A stretch of 64,000 bases of DNA, from positions 21,280,427 through 21,344,426 of the forward strand of contig OX031065.1 in the NCBI GenBank assembly GCA_943736015.1, read 5' to 3'. The translations under genes and the position numbers were made by a program. The notes under the pieces were generated by a model, which did not search any database, had not been told where the DNA came from, and saw nothing but the letters and a program-made list of their open reading frames with translations. Below are positions 1-10,382 of this stretch, piece after piece. Origin of the DNA: Tridacna crocea (lineage: Eukaryota; Mollusca; Bivalvia; Cardiida; Cardiidae). The first letter of the stretch is position 1. The number at the start of each line of letters is the position of its first letter.

Positions 1-215
1 TTTTGGTAGAGCTTCACCCAAGGAGCATTCCTGCAAAGTTTCATGAAGATTGGCCCAGTGGTTTAGGAGAAGAAGATGTTTAAAGAAATTGTTGACGGAC
101 GACGCACGACGGACGACAGGCGACAGGCGACGGACGATTGACGACGGACGACGGACGCCGGACATAGAGCGATCACATTAGCTCACCTTTGGCACTTTGT
201 GCTAAGGTGAGCTAA
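1..215 (-). mobile_element. HINE/Helitron-like element, terminal part
   Basis: A run of imperfect GACGGACGAC repeats (about 95-165) leads into a hairpin at 182-213 whose arms read AGCTCACCT and AGGTGAGCT around a second small stem (GCACTTTGTGC). This end structure is common in dispersed bivalve repeats, and another copy of it, in the opposite orientation, starts at 42593. The element begins before the window. Assignment to Helitron-like interspersed elements rests on general resemblance; no Rep/Helicase gene is present. Confidence 0.5.
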
Positions 216-1388
216 AAATAAATCGGTGAAAGTAGATCAATAATACTCATTTTTAATTATAGCTAATTTTGCAGGATGATATTTTAGTGGAAATAGCTGT
301 TTTCCATTACACAGGTCTTACCTTAAGTTTAAGCTCGTATTCCTTATAAATATGTAACAAGCTGTATAGTTACGAGATTTTCGAAGTAAACCGACGATAT
401 GTGTCATTGGTTACCCTCTCTTTCTTGAATAATTAATGAAATATTTCATTGGTTCCGCAATGACACTATGGTGGAACTTTCGACCAATACCTTACAGGCA
501 ACAGACCACCCCTACGAAAGTATTTTGCTCTGCCAAGTTTTGTTGCATACTAGCCAATTTAACATTGTTACCTAGACTCTAGAAGGACTAGTTTTCAATT
601 TGAAGAAGTACCTCAAAAGATTGAACCGTTGCTCTTTTCCTTTTGACGGAACGAGGTGTTCGCTATCAAGTATCACGGCTGGAAATGTAGTGAAAGCAGA
701 AGGAATGTGCGAGATTCGACGAAATTTTAAAGCTTTCACACGCAGCTATGACTTGATAGATACACATTCCCACGTGACAAAACTGTGAAAGAAACCATCC
801 GAGTTTCTTACGTACTGCTTGTACCCCAAGAAGCAAATTTGCGACAAGAGGTTTTGGAATCCAGGTTTAACTATTGAATCATGCTTTTGAAACACAGATT
901 TAATGCATCTGCAAAAAGTATCGACTCAGCTCAGCTTGTGTTATTCGCACAAGCTGACAAGGGTTCAGCCATTTTGCTTTCGGCCCTTTCTCTGCATGTA
1001 GAAGAACCGGACTACAGAATCGAGAGAGAATAATATCAGTTGCAAGAACTTGTTTCTCAATCATTGTAAAATAAATATGTTTGAATTAACCTATCCACCT
1101 TAGTATTTAGGCCGTTGTTTGTATTTCATGGATCCAGAATTATTTTATAATTTGTATGGCCTAAACTAAAAGTATCGCGCAGATACGTACATTAAACAGC
1201 ATTTTGCCACATCGTTATCATTATCAATCACTTAACTCGTGGAATGTGCAACTTTTTCATTTTCCATGACGTTTTATTTATTATCTCCTCATCTAGTTTA
1301 TTTATATACAATATAAGTTTCTGTCAAAGTTGACAAATCCGGCATAATAAAAATTTTATATACAGATGTAAAACACATTTAACTCTAG
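216..1388. other. intron or upstream sequence of alkylsulfatase with repeat fragments
   Basis: No coding exon was recognised here. Positions 220-320 match 57120-57215 (shared stretch TTTGCAGGAT...TAGTGGAAATA), so a dispersed repeat is present. About 45 bp at 338-395 is repeated in direct orientation at 1722-1765, on the other side of the first visible exon. A small hairpin (TCAGCTTGTG/GCACAAGCTGA, 939-965) and a 3' SINE fragment (about 1005-1075) are also present. Confidence 0.5.
1005..1078 (+). mobile_element. 3' fragment of tRNA-derived SINE 1
   Basis: The sequence around GAGAGAATAATATCAGT and ACTTGTTTCTCAA followed by TGTAAAATAAAT matches the tail of the full SINE at 4086-4301 and of the reverse copy at 20534-20743. 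The tRNA-like head is missing. Confidence 0.6.
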
Positions 1389-3675
1389 GCCTTCGTTGAG
1401 AACGAACCGGAAGCTCCTAGAATATGGGCACATGCAAGTATCGGAGAAGCCATTGCTTTGATGGCAAGAGGAACCAATGTTGCATATTACACAAGAGCTA
1501 TGCGACAGTTTGGCGTTTTCCTCCCCGACGAAATTTCAGCTGGTATTGGTCTACGACTGCGATTTGGTACAAACAAGAACACCCTGGCTGCAGAGTATCC
1601 TACACACTTTCTAAAGGCACCTGAGGAAGACGTGGTTATGGCAGGTAAATTACTCTTTTTCTTTTTCGTATTGAAGACATACTTTGAAATAAACGATAGA
1701 TTATAGCGTCTGTTTACTTGAAACAAGCTGTAGTTACGAGGGTTTTTTTAAGTAAACCGACGAAAGTTTTTTTCGGCACAGCTAAATGTGCTGGCTTTGA
1801 CCTACTTTTAAGTATTGATAAGGAATGAATAGATTGAAGTTTGTGATTGGGTAAAATTGTAGACTTGTTTATTCTACGAGCCCCTATGGTAAAAAGGTAG
1901 ACATGTGTGTTCTAACGACCCCATCGTATTTGCTGATAATTTTCTTGAAATCAATATATTGTTTTAACTTTTACCACACGACAAAGTTTAAGACTGGTCT
2001 AAATTGGAAGCATTTGTAGACGACAAAATTAACGTGTCCATAAAATAGAAATTCGTTCAATGAGGTAGAAACATTGTGACAAAAGGAGAAAATGCTGGTT
2101 ATCAGCATTTTCTCCTTTTCCCACCATGTTTTCAAAAGGCTTCCTTTTCAGGGTTTTGAAAACCATGGATTGTTAGGGGAAGGGTTAAATCCATGCAGAA
2201 GAAGGTATTTGGAAACATTTTCACGATGACGGATAATTTCTTGTCAAACTGGTAGCTTTAGCTACATAATTTAACTCATTGGCAAATCACAAAGCACACT
2301 TGAGTTGTGTTTGGCACTTTAAAGTTAAAGTGACCATGATAACATTTATTGCCAACAGACAACCATCATTTTCTCCTTTTCCCACAATGTTCTCCAGCCT
2401 TTTAGACACAAATCCAATCATTTGAGCTACATGATTATAATTTGTCGTCTGCAAATTAAATACTTTAAATTTGGACCAGTCTAAAATTTTGCGGTAAAGA
2501 GTTAAGCCCCTTTTTACAGTGCAAGACTCATATCCTGGGTAACTACAGGTATTCCACTGAAACTTGTTCACATTCCTGGCGAAACAGACGACCAGATCGG
2601 CGTTTGGTTACCTGGGCAACGAGCATTTCTCTGCGCAGACGATCTTTATAAAGCGTTTCCAAACTTATATGCTATTCGTGGAACAAAGTCACGTGATCTT
2701 AGACAGTGGGTGGCTTCAATGGATATCATGATAAATTTTAGGCCCGCCATTTTGATTCCCAGCCATACCCGACCTGTAATAGGAGAAACCAGTGTAATGA
2801 CACTACTGACAGAGTACAGGGACGCAATCCAATATGTCCACGATCAGACAGTCCGATTTATCAATAAAGGGTACCATCCGGATGAAATTGCTGCAAGACT
2901 ACGACTGCCTCAACATTTACAGAGCAACCTGTACCTTCAAGAATTTTACGGTACTGTTGCTTGGTCTTCCAAGTCCGTATTTATAGATTATCTTGGCTGG
3001 TTCAGCGGGGATCCGGTAGAATTAAATCCTCTTACAAGAACTGAGCGTGCGGACAGACTGGTTAAAATGATAGGTGAAGAAACTATTATCAAAGAAGCAG
3101 ACGAAGCCTTACAAAACGATGATTTTCAATGGGCGCTTGAATTATCATCACATGTCCTCAGAGTGAATCCTGGTCAACCAGCCGCTCAAAAGATTAAAAT
3201 GGATGCACTTATAGCCCTTGGTTCGCGACAAACCAGTACGAACGGTAGAAACTATTACATGACATCAGCACTAGAAGTTTCCAATAACATAAAGATTCCA
3301 TCGGTCAACCCTGGCCAAAAAGCAAACTTTATAAAAACATTTCCCTTAGAGTTTTCTCTAGAATCACTTTCAGTTCTATTTCGAGATGAAAGCTGCTATA
3401 AAAGAAATGAAACTCTGTTTATAAGTCTTACAGAACCAAAATCTGAACATTTAGTTCAAATTAGAAATTCCGTTACTATAGTCAAACATTATCGCCCTGA
3501 ACACTGGGATATCAAGATAGAGTGCTTAGACTCTGTCTGGAGAGGAGTACTATCGGGCGAAAAAAGTGCTCTTTCTGCCATTGCCTTTGGAGAAATTTCT
3601 GTCGAAGGAGGGACTATTGCTTTAGCATCATTTTTTCGATGTTTTGAGAGCAGGGTTGACATTGAGGACAGTTAG
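1389..3675 (+). CDS. Alkylsulfatase, BDS1/SdsA1-like (3' part of gene)
   Basis: The last two exons, 1389-1644 and 2549-3675, join in frame (a Gly codon split G|GT, acceptor CTACAG, donor GTAAAT) and give the C-terminal 460 residues. Proteins of this family hydrolyse primary alkyl sulfates such as SDS through a two-zinc metallo-beta-lactamase fold. Visible are the last part of that fold, with the conserved stretches YTRAMRQFG, HIPGETDDQ and IPSHTRP (the Glu and His are expected metal ligands); the alpha-helical dimerisation domain, roughly residues 155-300, with SRQTSTNGRNYYMTSALE near its end; and the SCP2-like C-terminal domain, about 320-460. The HxHxDH exons must lie before the window. The stop is TAG at 3673-3675. 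The intron at 1645-2548 holds two family A MITEs. The family is best known from bacteria and fungi, but the spliced structure shows that this is a resident nuclear gene. Substrate in the animal is unknown. Confidence 0.93.
1964..2188 (-). mobile_element. Family A MITE, complete
   Basis: TTAAC...GGGTTAA ends and a central palindrome (AGGAGAAAATGCTGG/TATCAGCATTTTCTCCT). It lies inside the last intron of the alkylsulfatase gene. In the window 'strand -' for family A means that the half starting TTAAC...CAAACGACAAA comes first. Confidence 0.9.
2355..2505 (+). mobile_element. Family A MITE, right half
   Basis: Only the right palindrome arm (CATTTTCTCCTTTTCCCAC) and the end GTCGTCTGC...GGTAAAGAGTTAA remain. 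The end is 44 nt from the acceptor of the last alkylsulfatase exon. Confidence 0.8.
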
Positions 3676-3699
3676 ATTTTAAACATAAGAAAGACAGTC

Positions 3700-4066
3700 T
3701 TGGCTAACCAGCAGCCGTTATCTCCCGCTAGATGGCATTCCACGAAGACGTTTCTAATATAATTTCGGCATTCCAGATACATAACCAGACTACTTTTCTA
3801 TTAGACAACCGTTACTTTGAATTTCAAACTAAAATAAGCGTTTACTCAATAAAACGCTACCTAGAGCGGTTCATTCAGCTATGATCAGCAGTTTAGAGAA
3901 ATCTGGAGCTAAAACAGGCCTTTTCTTCCTCAAACGTATTGATAAAAGCCATTTTCTCCATTGTAACCTTATAGCGCGTATTATTACAATCCCCCAACTT
4001 TGGGGAGAGTGATACGTCATATCAGGTAGGTCAAATCTTCGAAGAATATGACATGCGCAGACAACG
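3700..4066 (+). repeat. Dispersed repeat shared with 31.5-32.43 kb
   Basis: Starting 25 nt after the alkylsulfatase stop, TTATCTCCCGCTAGATGGCA and about 260 bp from 3808 onward match 31508 onward and 32189-32430. The shared stretches include TTTGAATTTCAAACT, AATAAAACGCTAC and GTTTAGAGAAATCTG. An AATAAA in it (3847) could serve as the polyadenylation signal of the alkylsulfatase mRNA. The last 19 nt (4048-4066) recur exactly at 40400-40418, just upstream of CYLD. Confidence 0.7.
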
Positions 4067-4085
4067 TACCAGCAGTTCAATCAAA

Positions 4086-4301
4086 TACGGTGTCCGTGGT
4101 TGTGAGGTAGAGCATCGGCCTCGTAACCAAAAGGACCTGAGTTCGAGACCCAGGAGCGGGTGTCAACTTTAAGATTTTTCATTGGCCTACACATTCGGAG
4201 CTAGTACTGGTGGTAGTTCCCAGGAAGCAGAAGCGAGAGAGATTATAAGTCGTAAAAACTTGTTTCTCAACCGATGTAAAATAAATGCGTTTCAGCTTAA
4301 C
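4086..4301 (+). mobile_element. tRNA-derived SINE 1, complete, with 9-bp TSD
   Basis: The tRNA-like head has an A-box-like GTTGTGAGGTAGAGCATCGG and a B-box-like GAGTTCGAGACCC. The body ends ACTTGTTTCTCAACCGATG followed by TAAAATAAATGCG. It is flanked by direct repeats TCAATCAAA at 4077-4085 and 4302-4310, the target-site duplication expected from LINE-driven insertion. It is not a functional tRNA gene because no cloverleaf 3' half follows the B box. Confidence 0.85.
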
Positions 4302-4353
4302 TCAATCAAACAGACATAAACTTTTAACCCTTACCAATATCCTGCTTAGTAAG

Positions 4354-4581
4354 TTAACCCTTTACTCCATAGATACTCATTTCTACGCATGGCTTGTAGA
4401 ATCTTTTGGAAAACATTTTGGCAAAAGGTGAAATTATTCGAGACGAGCAATTTCAGCTCTTGTCACAATGTTTTCTGTGCTATCAAAAGGTGTCATGTAC
4501 ACATTAGAATTGGCTTCATCCTTGCTGTTATTTAGGGTCATTAGAGATACCATTGAAATGCCTTATGGGGTAAAGGGTTAA
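4354..4581 (+). mobile_element. Family C MITE, complete
   Basis: Ends TTAACCCTTTACTCCATAG and TTATGGGGTAAAGGGTTAA with TTAA at both sides. The central palindrome around GGCAAAAGGTGAAATT...AATTTCAGCTCTTG is partly decayed. Other copies are at 34789, 56380 and 63430. Confidence 0.85.
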
Positions 4582-4660
4582 ATAAAACTTTCAAGCCGAT
4601 AGTGAAAACCAAATGATGTTTTACTTCAAACTTATCTCTCGGAGAAAACTATCCCTTTAA

Positions 4661-4765
4661 TCGGACAGTGTAGATCAAGATCAGACTGCACGTTCTTTGC
4701 AGTCTGATCTTGATCTACACTTTCCGCCCAAGGTCAGCGAGTCACACTTAGCAGCCTAAGGGTTA
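4661..4765. mobile_element. Family E hairpin element
   Basis: A perfect 23-bp inverted repeat at 4668-4690 and 4698-4720 (core AGATCAAGATCAGACTGCA) with a 7-nt loop, followed by GTCAGCGAGTCACACTTAGC. The same module lies at 10273-10382, so this is a dispersed element and not a local regulatory hairpin. Confidence 0.75.
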
Positions 4766-5199
4766 AAGGCTACCCTAAACATGCTGAATTTGTGTTTTCC
4801 AGCTGACTGCCAAAAGTGTTGCAGGTGTACCTGATTTTTTTTTTTTTCGAGTCATCATCATCATCATCATGTTCTTCTTCACTAACGTTTTCATTTGTTT
4901 AATTATATTCGATGTATATGCATGTACCTTTTGTCTTGTAAATACATGTATACAAAAGAAAAATCAACTTGAAGCGAATTTCAATATTTCCTCAACGTTA
5001 CCCCACGTTGCCATAGTGATTGTACATTGTGCATCAAAGCAATTTGTACCATGTCTTGTTTTGACTCTAAGCAAAGTATAGTTACCAAAGTTATAAAAAG
5101 GCTTTATTTAATATTCGCAATAATAAATAAGTAATGAATCTTCTTTCGGACAGTTTTTGAAAGCTTGTAAGGATCGAAAATTAAGTTGAAAATCAAAGC

Positions 5200-5890
5200 G
5201 TTGAGAACGCTGTAGTGGTATTTGTCAAGGAAATCATTGTGTGGAGTTAATAATTTGAAAGAAAAAGAGAAATAGTATTCAAATATTGGCTTGAAAGTCA
5301 ACCTACTAAGCAAATAAATACCTTTTAATTTTGGTTCTTTAGAAGGACTCACGAGTAACGTCCCTTGACAGTTGGATCCACGATGGATAGAAAAAAGAAA
5401 CCATGTGAATCTATCGAATAAAATTAAGTTTATATCTGAAATCAATTTTGAAATATCTTTGGCTGTTAACATTTAATTTCAATCATTACAATAAATCATT
5501 TCGATCTATTTGATATTCATGCCCAATGAAATGCCGTAGTGTTCAATTATGGGGTGAAAAAGCCATGGGACTAACTGGTTTTGGAATGAAAAAGCCCTGG
5601 ACCACGCAATCAGTAAACAATAGAAGGCTTTGAGCGAGTAAAGCTATTTTCAATAAAAAACCAGTATTTCCGCGATCAATGGCCTCTTCCATTGTATTCC
5701 AATTACATATCTGAGTGTTACAGAAAAACTTATTTGACTGAGAAAAATTGAGAATAGCTGGGTTTATTTCCTTCGGCTTTGCACAAAATATGATACATGG
5801 TCTTCAAATTTCAATATTGAACTCATAGTGGTAGTGTCTTTGACAAATACCACAAAAAATACAAAAAAATACTCCTTAAAAAAAAAAGCC
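5200..5890 (+). repeat. 0.7-kb dispersed repeat, copy 1
   Basis: Diverged but collinear with 9300-10065 in the same orientation. Shared landmarks are TTGGCTTGAAAGTCAAC, GTCCCTTGACAGTTGGATC, TGAGCGAGTAAAGCTATTTT and TTATTTCCTTCGGCTTTGC. No reading frame is conserved between the copies, so the several small ORFs in it are not regarded as genes. Confidence 0.7.
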
Positions 5891-6092
5891 CTTCATATTT
5901 ACAATATCTACTATTTAGATATCATCATGTAATTCTTTAACACTCTTTTATTGATGTTAATTCGAAATCTTTTGCATACGACTTTATGCGATTTGTAGAA
6001 GAATACTTCTGATAACAATGAGGCGAAAGGAGAAAACGTCCGTAACGAAGATATCCTTTCTTTATCACAATTGTATCACTTGCATTCATCTA

Positions 6093-6310
6093 TTAACTCA
6101 CAAAACGACAAAAAAAAAAAACTTTTCCAATTTGAAAGCATTTACAGACGACAAATTAATTGGAGCTCAGATAATGAAATTTGTGTATTAAAAGGTAGAA
6201 GACTTAGTGTGAAAAGGAGAAAATGCTGGTAACCAGCATTTTCTCCTTTTCACACAATGTCTTCAAAAGTCTCCTCCATCTGGGTCAGAGTTGTTAGGTA
6301 AAGGGTTGAA
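6093..6310 (-). mobile_element. Family A MITE with paired arm changes
   Basis: The central palindrome arms both carry GAAGAC and GTGTG where the family consensus has GAAAAC and GTGGG, so pairing is kept. The left end is TTAACTCACAAAACGAC; the right end is GGTAAAGGGTTGAA. Confidence 0.85.
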
Positions 6311-6912
6311 TCTTTATTCATGCTGATGACACCTATAGGGCCTACCCGTGTGCAAGTAGTCTGATTCTATTAGGCAGCGCATGCTTACGAGGAATTACGT
6401 CCTTGTAATGCAAAAAATGACAACAAGAAAGATGCATACATTGAGCATTATTTCCATTTACTGCCTTGTTTTCTTGACAACGTCTGGTTTAAATATTGTT
6501 TGTCTTTCTTGGCACGTGTGAAGGAAACATCTTCGATTTGTAGCTGTTACTAAATTCATGAATGAGTAAGCGTGAATGAATTTATCAATTTACGATATAG
6601 GGTATTTTGATTGCCAATGTTCTTTTTACAAATGAAACTTTAAGAGCATTTGGTGGAAAACCAGTCGATACTTTTGAAATGATGTACCCTACAAATAAAT
6701 GTGGGAATGTAGCGACTTTCTTGCTGCAAGCAAGTGAACCCTTTCCCAGAATATTTTGAAAAGGTCTATGAATCATAAATTGATTAAGCAGACAACCTCA
6801 AAGCGTATAAGATTCATTTTGCCAATTCAATAAGCATAATGATCATTAATATATATGTTTTAATTGTACAATTCCTGATCTGAAAACTCACTGACGATGA
6901 TTTTGATTATCG
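6311..6912. other. intergenic sequence without recognised features
   Basis: AT-rich sequence between a MITE and the 3' end of cyclophilin 1. No coding exon, RNA gene or dispersed family was recognised. Confidence 0.4.
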
Positions 6913-6918
6913 TTTATT
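6913..6918 (-). promoter_or_regulatory. AATAAA polyadenylation signal of cyclophilin 1
   Basis: AATAAA on the minus strand starts 31 nt after the stop codon of the cyclophilin 1 reading frame. Position and sequence fit; cleavage site not determinable. Confidence 0.6.
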
Positions 6919-6948
6919 CACATGAATTAAGTGCGCATCTCCAAGTTC

Positions 6949-9270
6949 CTAAGTCAGCCAATCACTGGCGGCCTTCGCTACTGTAAAGGGCGTGTCCGGT
7001 TTGGAGGCGGAGCTTTTGGTGATGACGACATCAACTTTAGGTGCATCATTCTCTGCAGTCTCAACGTTCAAAATCTGTCTAAGTACCCACATTCCACGAA
7101 GGACTTTCCCAAAAACAACGTGTTTTCCGTCCAGCCAGAATGTAGATCTTGCGGTAATGAAAAACTGACACGTATTGGAATCAGGACCTGCAAAAGATGA
7201 TCTTTGTCGGAATTCCTGACAACTTACAGAATAAAGGCTTTGCTTAAATGAATACTTATAGTCTAGGGACGGAGTTTGTTAAGACAAAATTGTCTTTGCC
7301 CAGCAGGCTCAACTCTTTCCCAGACCGTAATGGTTTTTAATCAACTAAATTGAGACCATAGGCAGACGACAAATCAAGGGTAGCTTAAAAACTGAAATAT
7401 GTCTTTGAAAGGATAGAAATATCGCACCAAATGAAGAAAACACTGGTTACCAGCATTGTCTTCTTTTTCGCAATTTGTTTAAAGGTCTTAGAGCTTCCTC
7501 ATGATAGTTCAAACGCAAGCTTGTTTTGTAAAGTATTGACGTCATTCTTTACCTTTTGAACATCGACTGTCGGGTAACTTCGGGTAACTAAGATCAATTA
7601 TTTGCACCAATTGTTCTCGTTACCAAGTAGATTCAATATACTGTAAACCGATGTCCGATTAATTGAGTAAACTTAATTTACTGCACACTACTGGACGTCT
7701 AAACGAGTAGACTAAATATACTTCACACCAATGGCCAACTAATAGAGTACACACAATGAACATACCGTACAACGGCCGGATATAACGTACTCTGTCTATA
7801 ATGTCGTGAACATTGCAACATCAAGGTCATGCTGCTGGAATGACAAAATTTGCTCTAGATTTTGGCAATCGTGCCAATAGTGATTTCGTCATCTTAGATA
7901 CGTTTTTCTTTGTACTGACAAAAAATATTGTGGGCGTTATTGTCAAAGCATCTTTCATACAAACGTACTATACAGTCGGTATACATAAGTGACATCTATA
8001 ATATGAAAGTAATATTAATTGTTAATTTGTTCTCACTCACCTGCATTTGCCATGCTCAACCATCCTGCTCCATAGTGTGCCAGAATAAAATTTTCATCTT
8101 CAAATCGGCCTCCATATATACTTCCTTCTCCGGACCCGTTGTTGTTTATGTAATCTCCGCCTATGAACAAGAAGGGAGGTAAGCTTTAGAAACATTGTGC
8201 AAAATAATTTCTACCCTGTCATTGAAAAATCCTATAGTTTGAGCCGCGTTTGATATGTCGTCTAAAAATACCTTGAAAATAGACCAGTCTAACATTTTCT
8301 AGTCCGGTAAAGGGTTAAATGCACATAATGAATTTCCATTAGCGTTCTTTTCCTAGTTTTGCAAGGAGTGTGTTCAAAATCATCCGTGAATCTGCGTCAG
8401 GATGTAACAATGCACATTTCTCAACAGGAAACAATACGTTTATGAACGCTAACGTAATTCTACTTTAATAACTGTTTCTAGATCTACCAGGGGGTCGCAT
8501 TTTCAAATCCCATCACGACTATTTTATCTGAGGAAAGGGTCCGTATTCACCAACCATTCTTAGGAACGCTTAGTTGTTCTCAGTCTCCAGAATTTCTAAA
8601 TTTGAAAGCAAAGTAAATTTTGATTGGCTAAACCAAATGGTTTAGCCAATCAGAAGTTGCGTTACTTTCAAATTGAGAAATTTTTGGAAAATAAGACTAA
8701 ATATATTCTTAAGCGTGGTTGGTGAATACGGGCCCAGGGTCGTGATAGTCATTGCCACAGGATTCTCCGGCACCGTCAAGATATTGTGTAGACGATGTTC
8801 ATGTGTGAAAGCCATCAGGGGCATTGTGAGACTATTGTGCACCCAACAGGTAAAAGAAACTCAAGGAAAGAATGTAAGGTGCACTGGTCGCCGCAATATA
8901 ACTAAAGGAATGTCGAAAAGGGCTTTTAACATAATACAAATAACCAAACAGTTCTAATTCAAGCTGCATCTATTGACCATCTCCAATACAACATTTATAT
9001 TTGGTTTTTTAATTCTTAGAATTATTAAAATCATCAGTTTCACTAGGATCGACTGACCTTCAACTGACCTTGAACCATGAAATCGTCAATCACCCTGTGA
9101 AATTTCGTACCCATGTAACCATACCCTTTCTCGCCCGTTGCTAAGACGACAAAGTTCTTCACTGTTCTGGGGACCGTGTTTCCAAAGAGACCTATGTCGA
9201 TCGTCCCCACGTCGACATCCCCGATGCTCACGTCGAACGATACTACATCTGTCACCAAGGTGTCTTCTGC
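6949..9270 (-). CDS. Cyclophilin 1 (peptidyl-prolyl cis-trans isomerase, PPIB-like), first exon missing
   Basis: Three exons on the minus strand, 9270-9069, 8160-8041 and 7187-6949, join in frame (phases 0, 1, 1; donors GTCAGT and GTGAGT) and give 186 residues. Cyclophilins isomerise Xaa-Pro bonds. The core is complete: [29 protein letters not shown], the ENF and [14 protein letters not shown] strands, [11 protein letters not shown] and [12 protein letters not shown]. The Arg, Phe, Gln, Trp and His of the active site are all present. The sequence GWLSMANAG and the C-terminal extension resemble secreted PPIB-type proteins of animals. Oddities are a Cys in NTCQFF where relatives have NGSQFF, and the loop [10 protein letters not shown] replacing [11 protein letters not shown]. 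The first coding exon was not settled: the exon at 9270 must be entered in phase 0; candidates are listed at 11439, 14513 and 15899. Introns hold MITEs of families A and D. Its closest relative here is cyclophilin 2 at 23401-27144. Confidence 0.92.
7308..7510 (-). mobile_element. Family A MITE, decayed
   Basis: AACTCTTTCCCAGACC end, AGGCAGACGACAAATC, and a centre ACTGGTTACCAGCATT can be aligned, but both palindrome arms are mutated. It lies in the last intron of cyclophilin 1. Confidence 0.7.
8190..8318 (+). mobile_element. Family A MITE, right part
   Basis: AAACATTGTG followed by the right half and the end CCGGTAAAGGGTTAA. The palindrome is deleted. It is in the second intron of cyclophilin 1. 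Confidence 0.65.
8537..8735. mobile_element. Family D MITE (long inverted repeats)
   Basis: Terminal inverted repeats GGGTCCGTATTCACCAACC (8537-8555) and GGTTGGTGAATACGGGCCC (8717-8735) enclose a palindromic interior centred on GGCTAAACCAAATGGTTTAGCC. A more diverged copy is at 46418-46605. It sits in the second intron of cyclophilin 1. Confidence 0.8.
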
Positions 9271-9299
9271 CTACCAGAGCAGCACAAAAACAAAACAGA

Positions 9300-10065
9300 T
9301 CAAAGCATTGAGTGGTACTGGTCAAGGAACCCATAGGGTGGAGTTAAAACATTGGCTTAAAAGTCAACTCGCTAAGCAAATGAATACATTTCGGTTTAAG
9401 GGTGTGTACTCATGACAAAGTTTGGATTATATGTGCATTAGTGGTCTTCCTTTGATCATTAAGAGGAATCAGGAGTCACGCCCCTTGACAGTAGGATCTA
9501 TGATGAATGGAGAGAAAACCACTGTGAATATATCATAAATCGAACAAAGTTAAGTTTGTACCTGAAAACTTTAATTTTGAAATAACTTTAGTCGTTAACA
9601 TTAAATTCCCAAAATCACAATCAATAATTTCGATCTATAAATATTCATGAGCTATCAAATGGATTGATGCGCAGTCATATGATGAACAAGTCATGGGACG
9701 AATTGGATTTTGGAACGTAAAAGCCCAGGGTCGATAGGCAAATTTTCTATCATTGCACCAATAAAAGGCTATGAGCGAGTACGGCTATTTTCAACCAAAA
9801 ATAAGTTTTTCAACGATCGATAGCTTCACCAAATGTACATTGTATTTTAACATACCATTTCAAATTACATATCTGAGTGCTACCGAAAAACTCATTTGCC
9901 TGAGAAAAATTGAGTTTAATTGAGTTTATTTCCTTCGGCTTTGCGCAAGATACGGTAACGGGCATTTTCGTCCCTGGGCTTGTTCGTCAAAATACGATAC
10001 ATGGTCTTCAAAATTCAATCTCGAACTCATATACGAACTTCGACAAATATCACAAAAAAATAGAT
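9300..10065 (+). repeat. 0.7-kb dispersed repeat, copy 2
   Basis: Collinear with 5200-5890 (see there). Its left edge lies about 30 nt from the acceptor of the first recognised exon of cyclophilin 1, so it fills the end of that intron. Confidence 0.7.
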
Positions 10066-10272
10066 CCACACAAGGAGTCCCTTTTCACATGTGCCATAAA
10101 ATCACGTGAGAGTACTTCAGAGCAAATGAAAACATTCTGTGATGCCAGACTACCACAATATCGATATACCTTAACTCCTATCCTCCTAAATAACTAAAAT
10201 GAGATTTAAAATTCGGTAGTAAAAACCCATTTACAGCTATTTAAATTTTGTGTTTTGGGGATAGTGATGTCT

Positions 10273-10382
10273 CCTATTGGACAGCGTAGATCCAAGATCA
10301 GACTGCACGTTCTGTGCAGTCTGATCTTGATCTGCACTGTCCGCATACTGTCAGTGAGTCACACTTATAGCCTTAGGGTTAA
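10273..10382. mobile_element. Family E hairpin element, second copy
   Basis: CAAGATCAGACTGCACG...TGCAGTCTGATCTTG inverted repeat followed by GTCAGTGAGTCACACTTA, the same order as at 4661-4765. One arm has an extra base. Confidence 0.75.

Noticed and set aside
4090..4160. tRNA gene (also 12850-12930, 19320-19400, 20660-20745, 52630-52710)
   Set aside because: A and B boxes are present but no full cloverleaf or acceptor stem; long non-tRNA bodies and target duplications identify SINEs.
7928..8182. 84-codon plus-strand ORF ending in the cyclophilin 1 region
   Set aside because: Antisense shadow of the real minus-strand exon 8041-8160.
9086..9334. Signal-peptide-like reading frame (MGSLTSTTQCFDLFCFCAAL) just upstream of the cyclophilin 1 exon
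   Set aside because: It is in the wrong frame for the cyclophilin core, and the hydrophobic stretch is the polypyrimidine tract of the splice acceptor.
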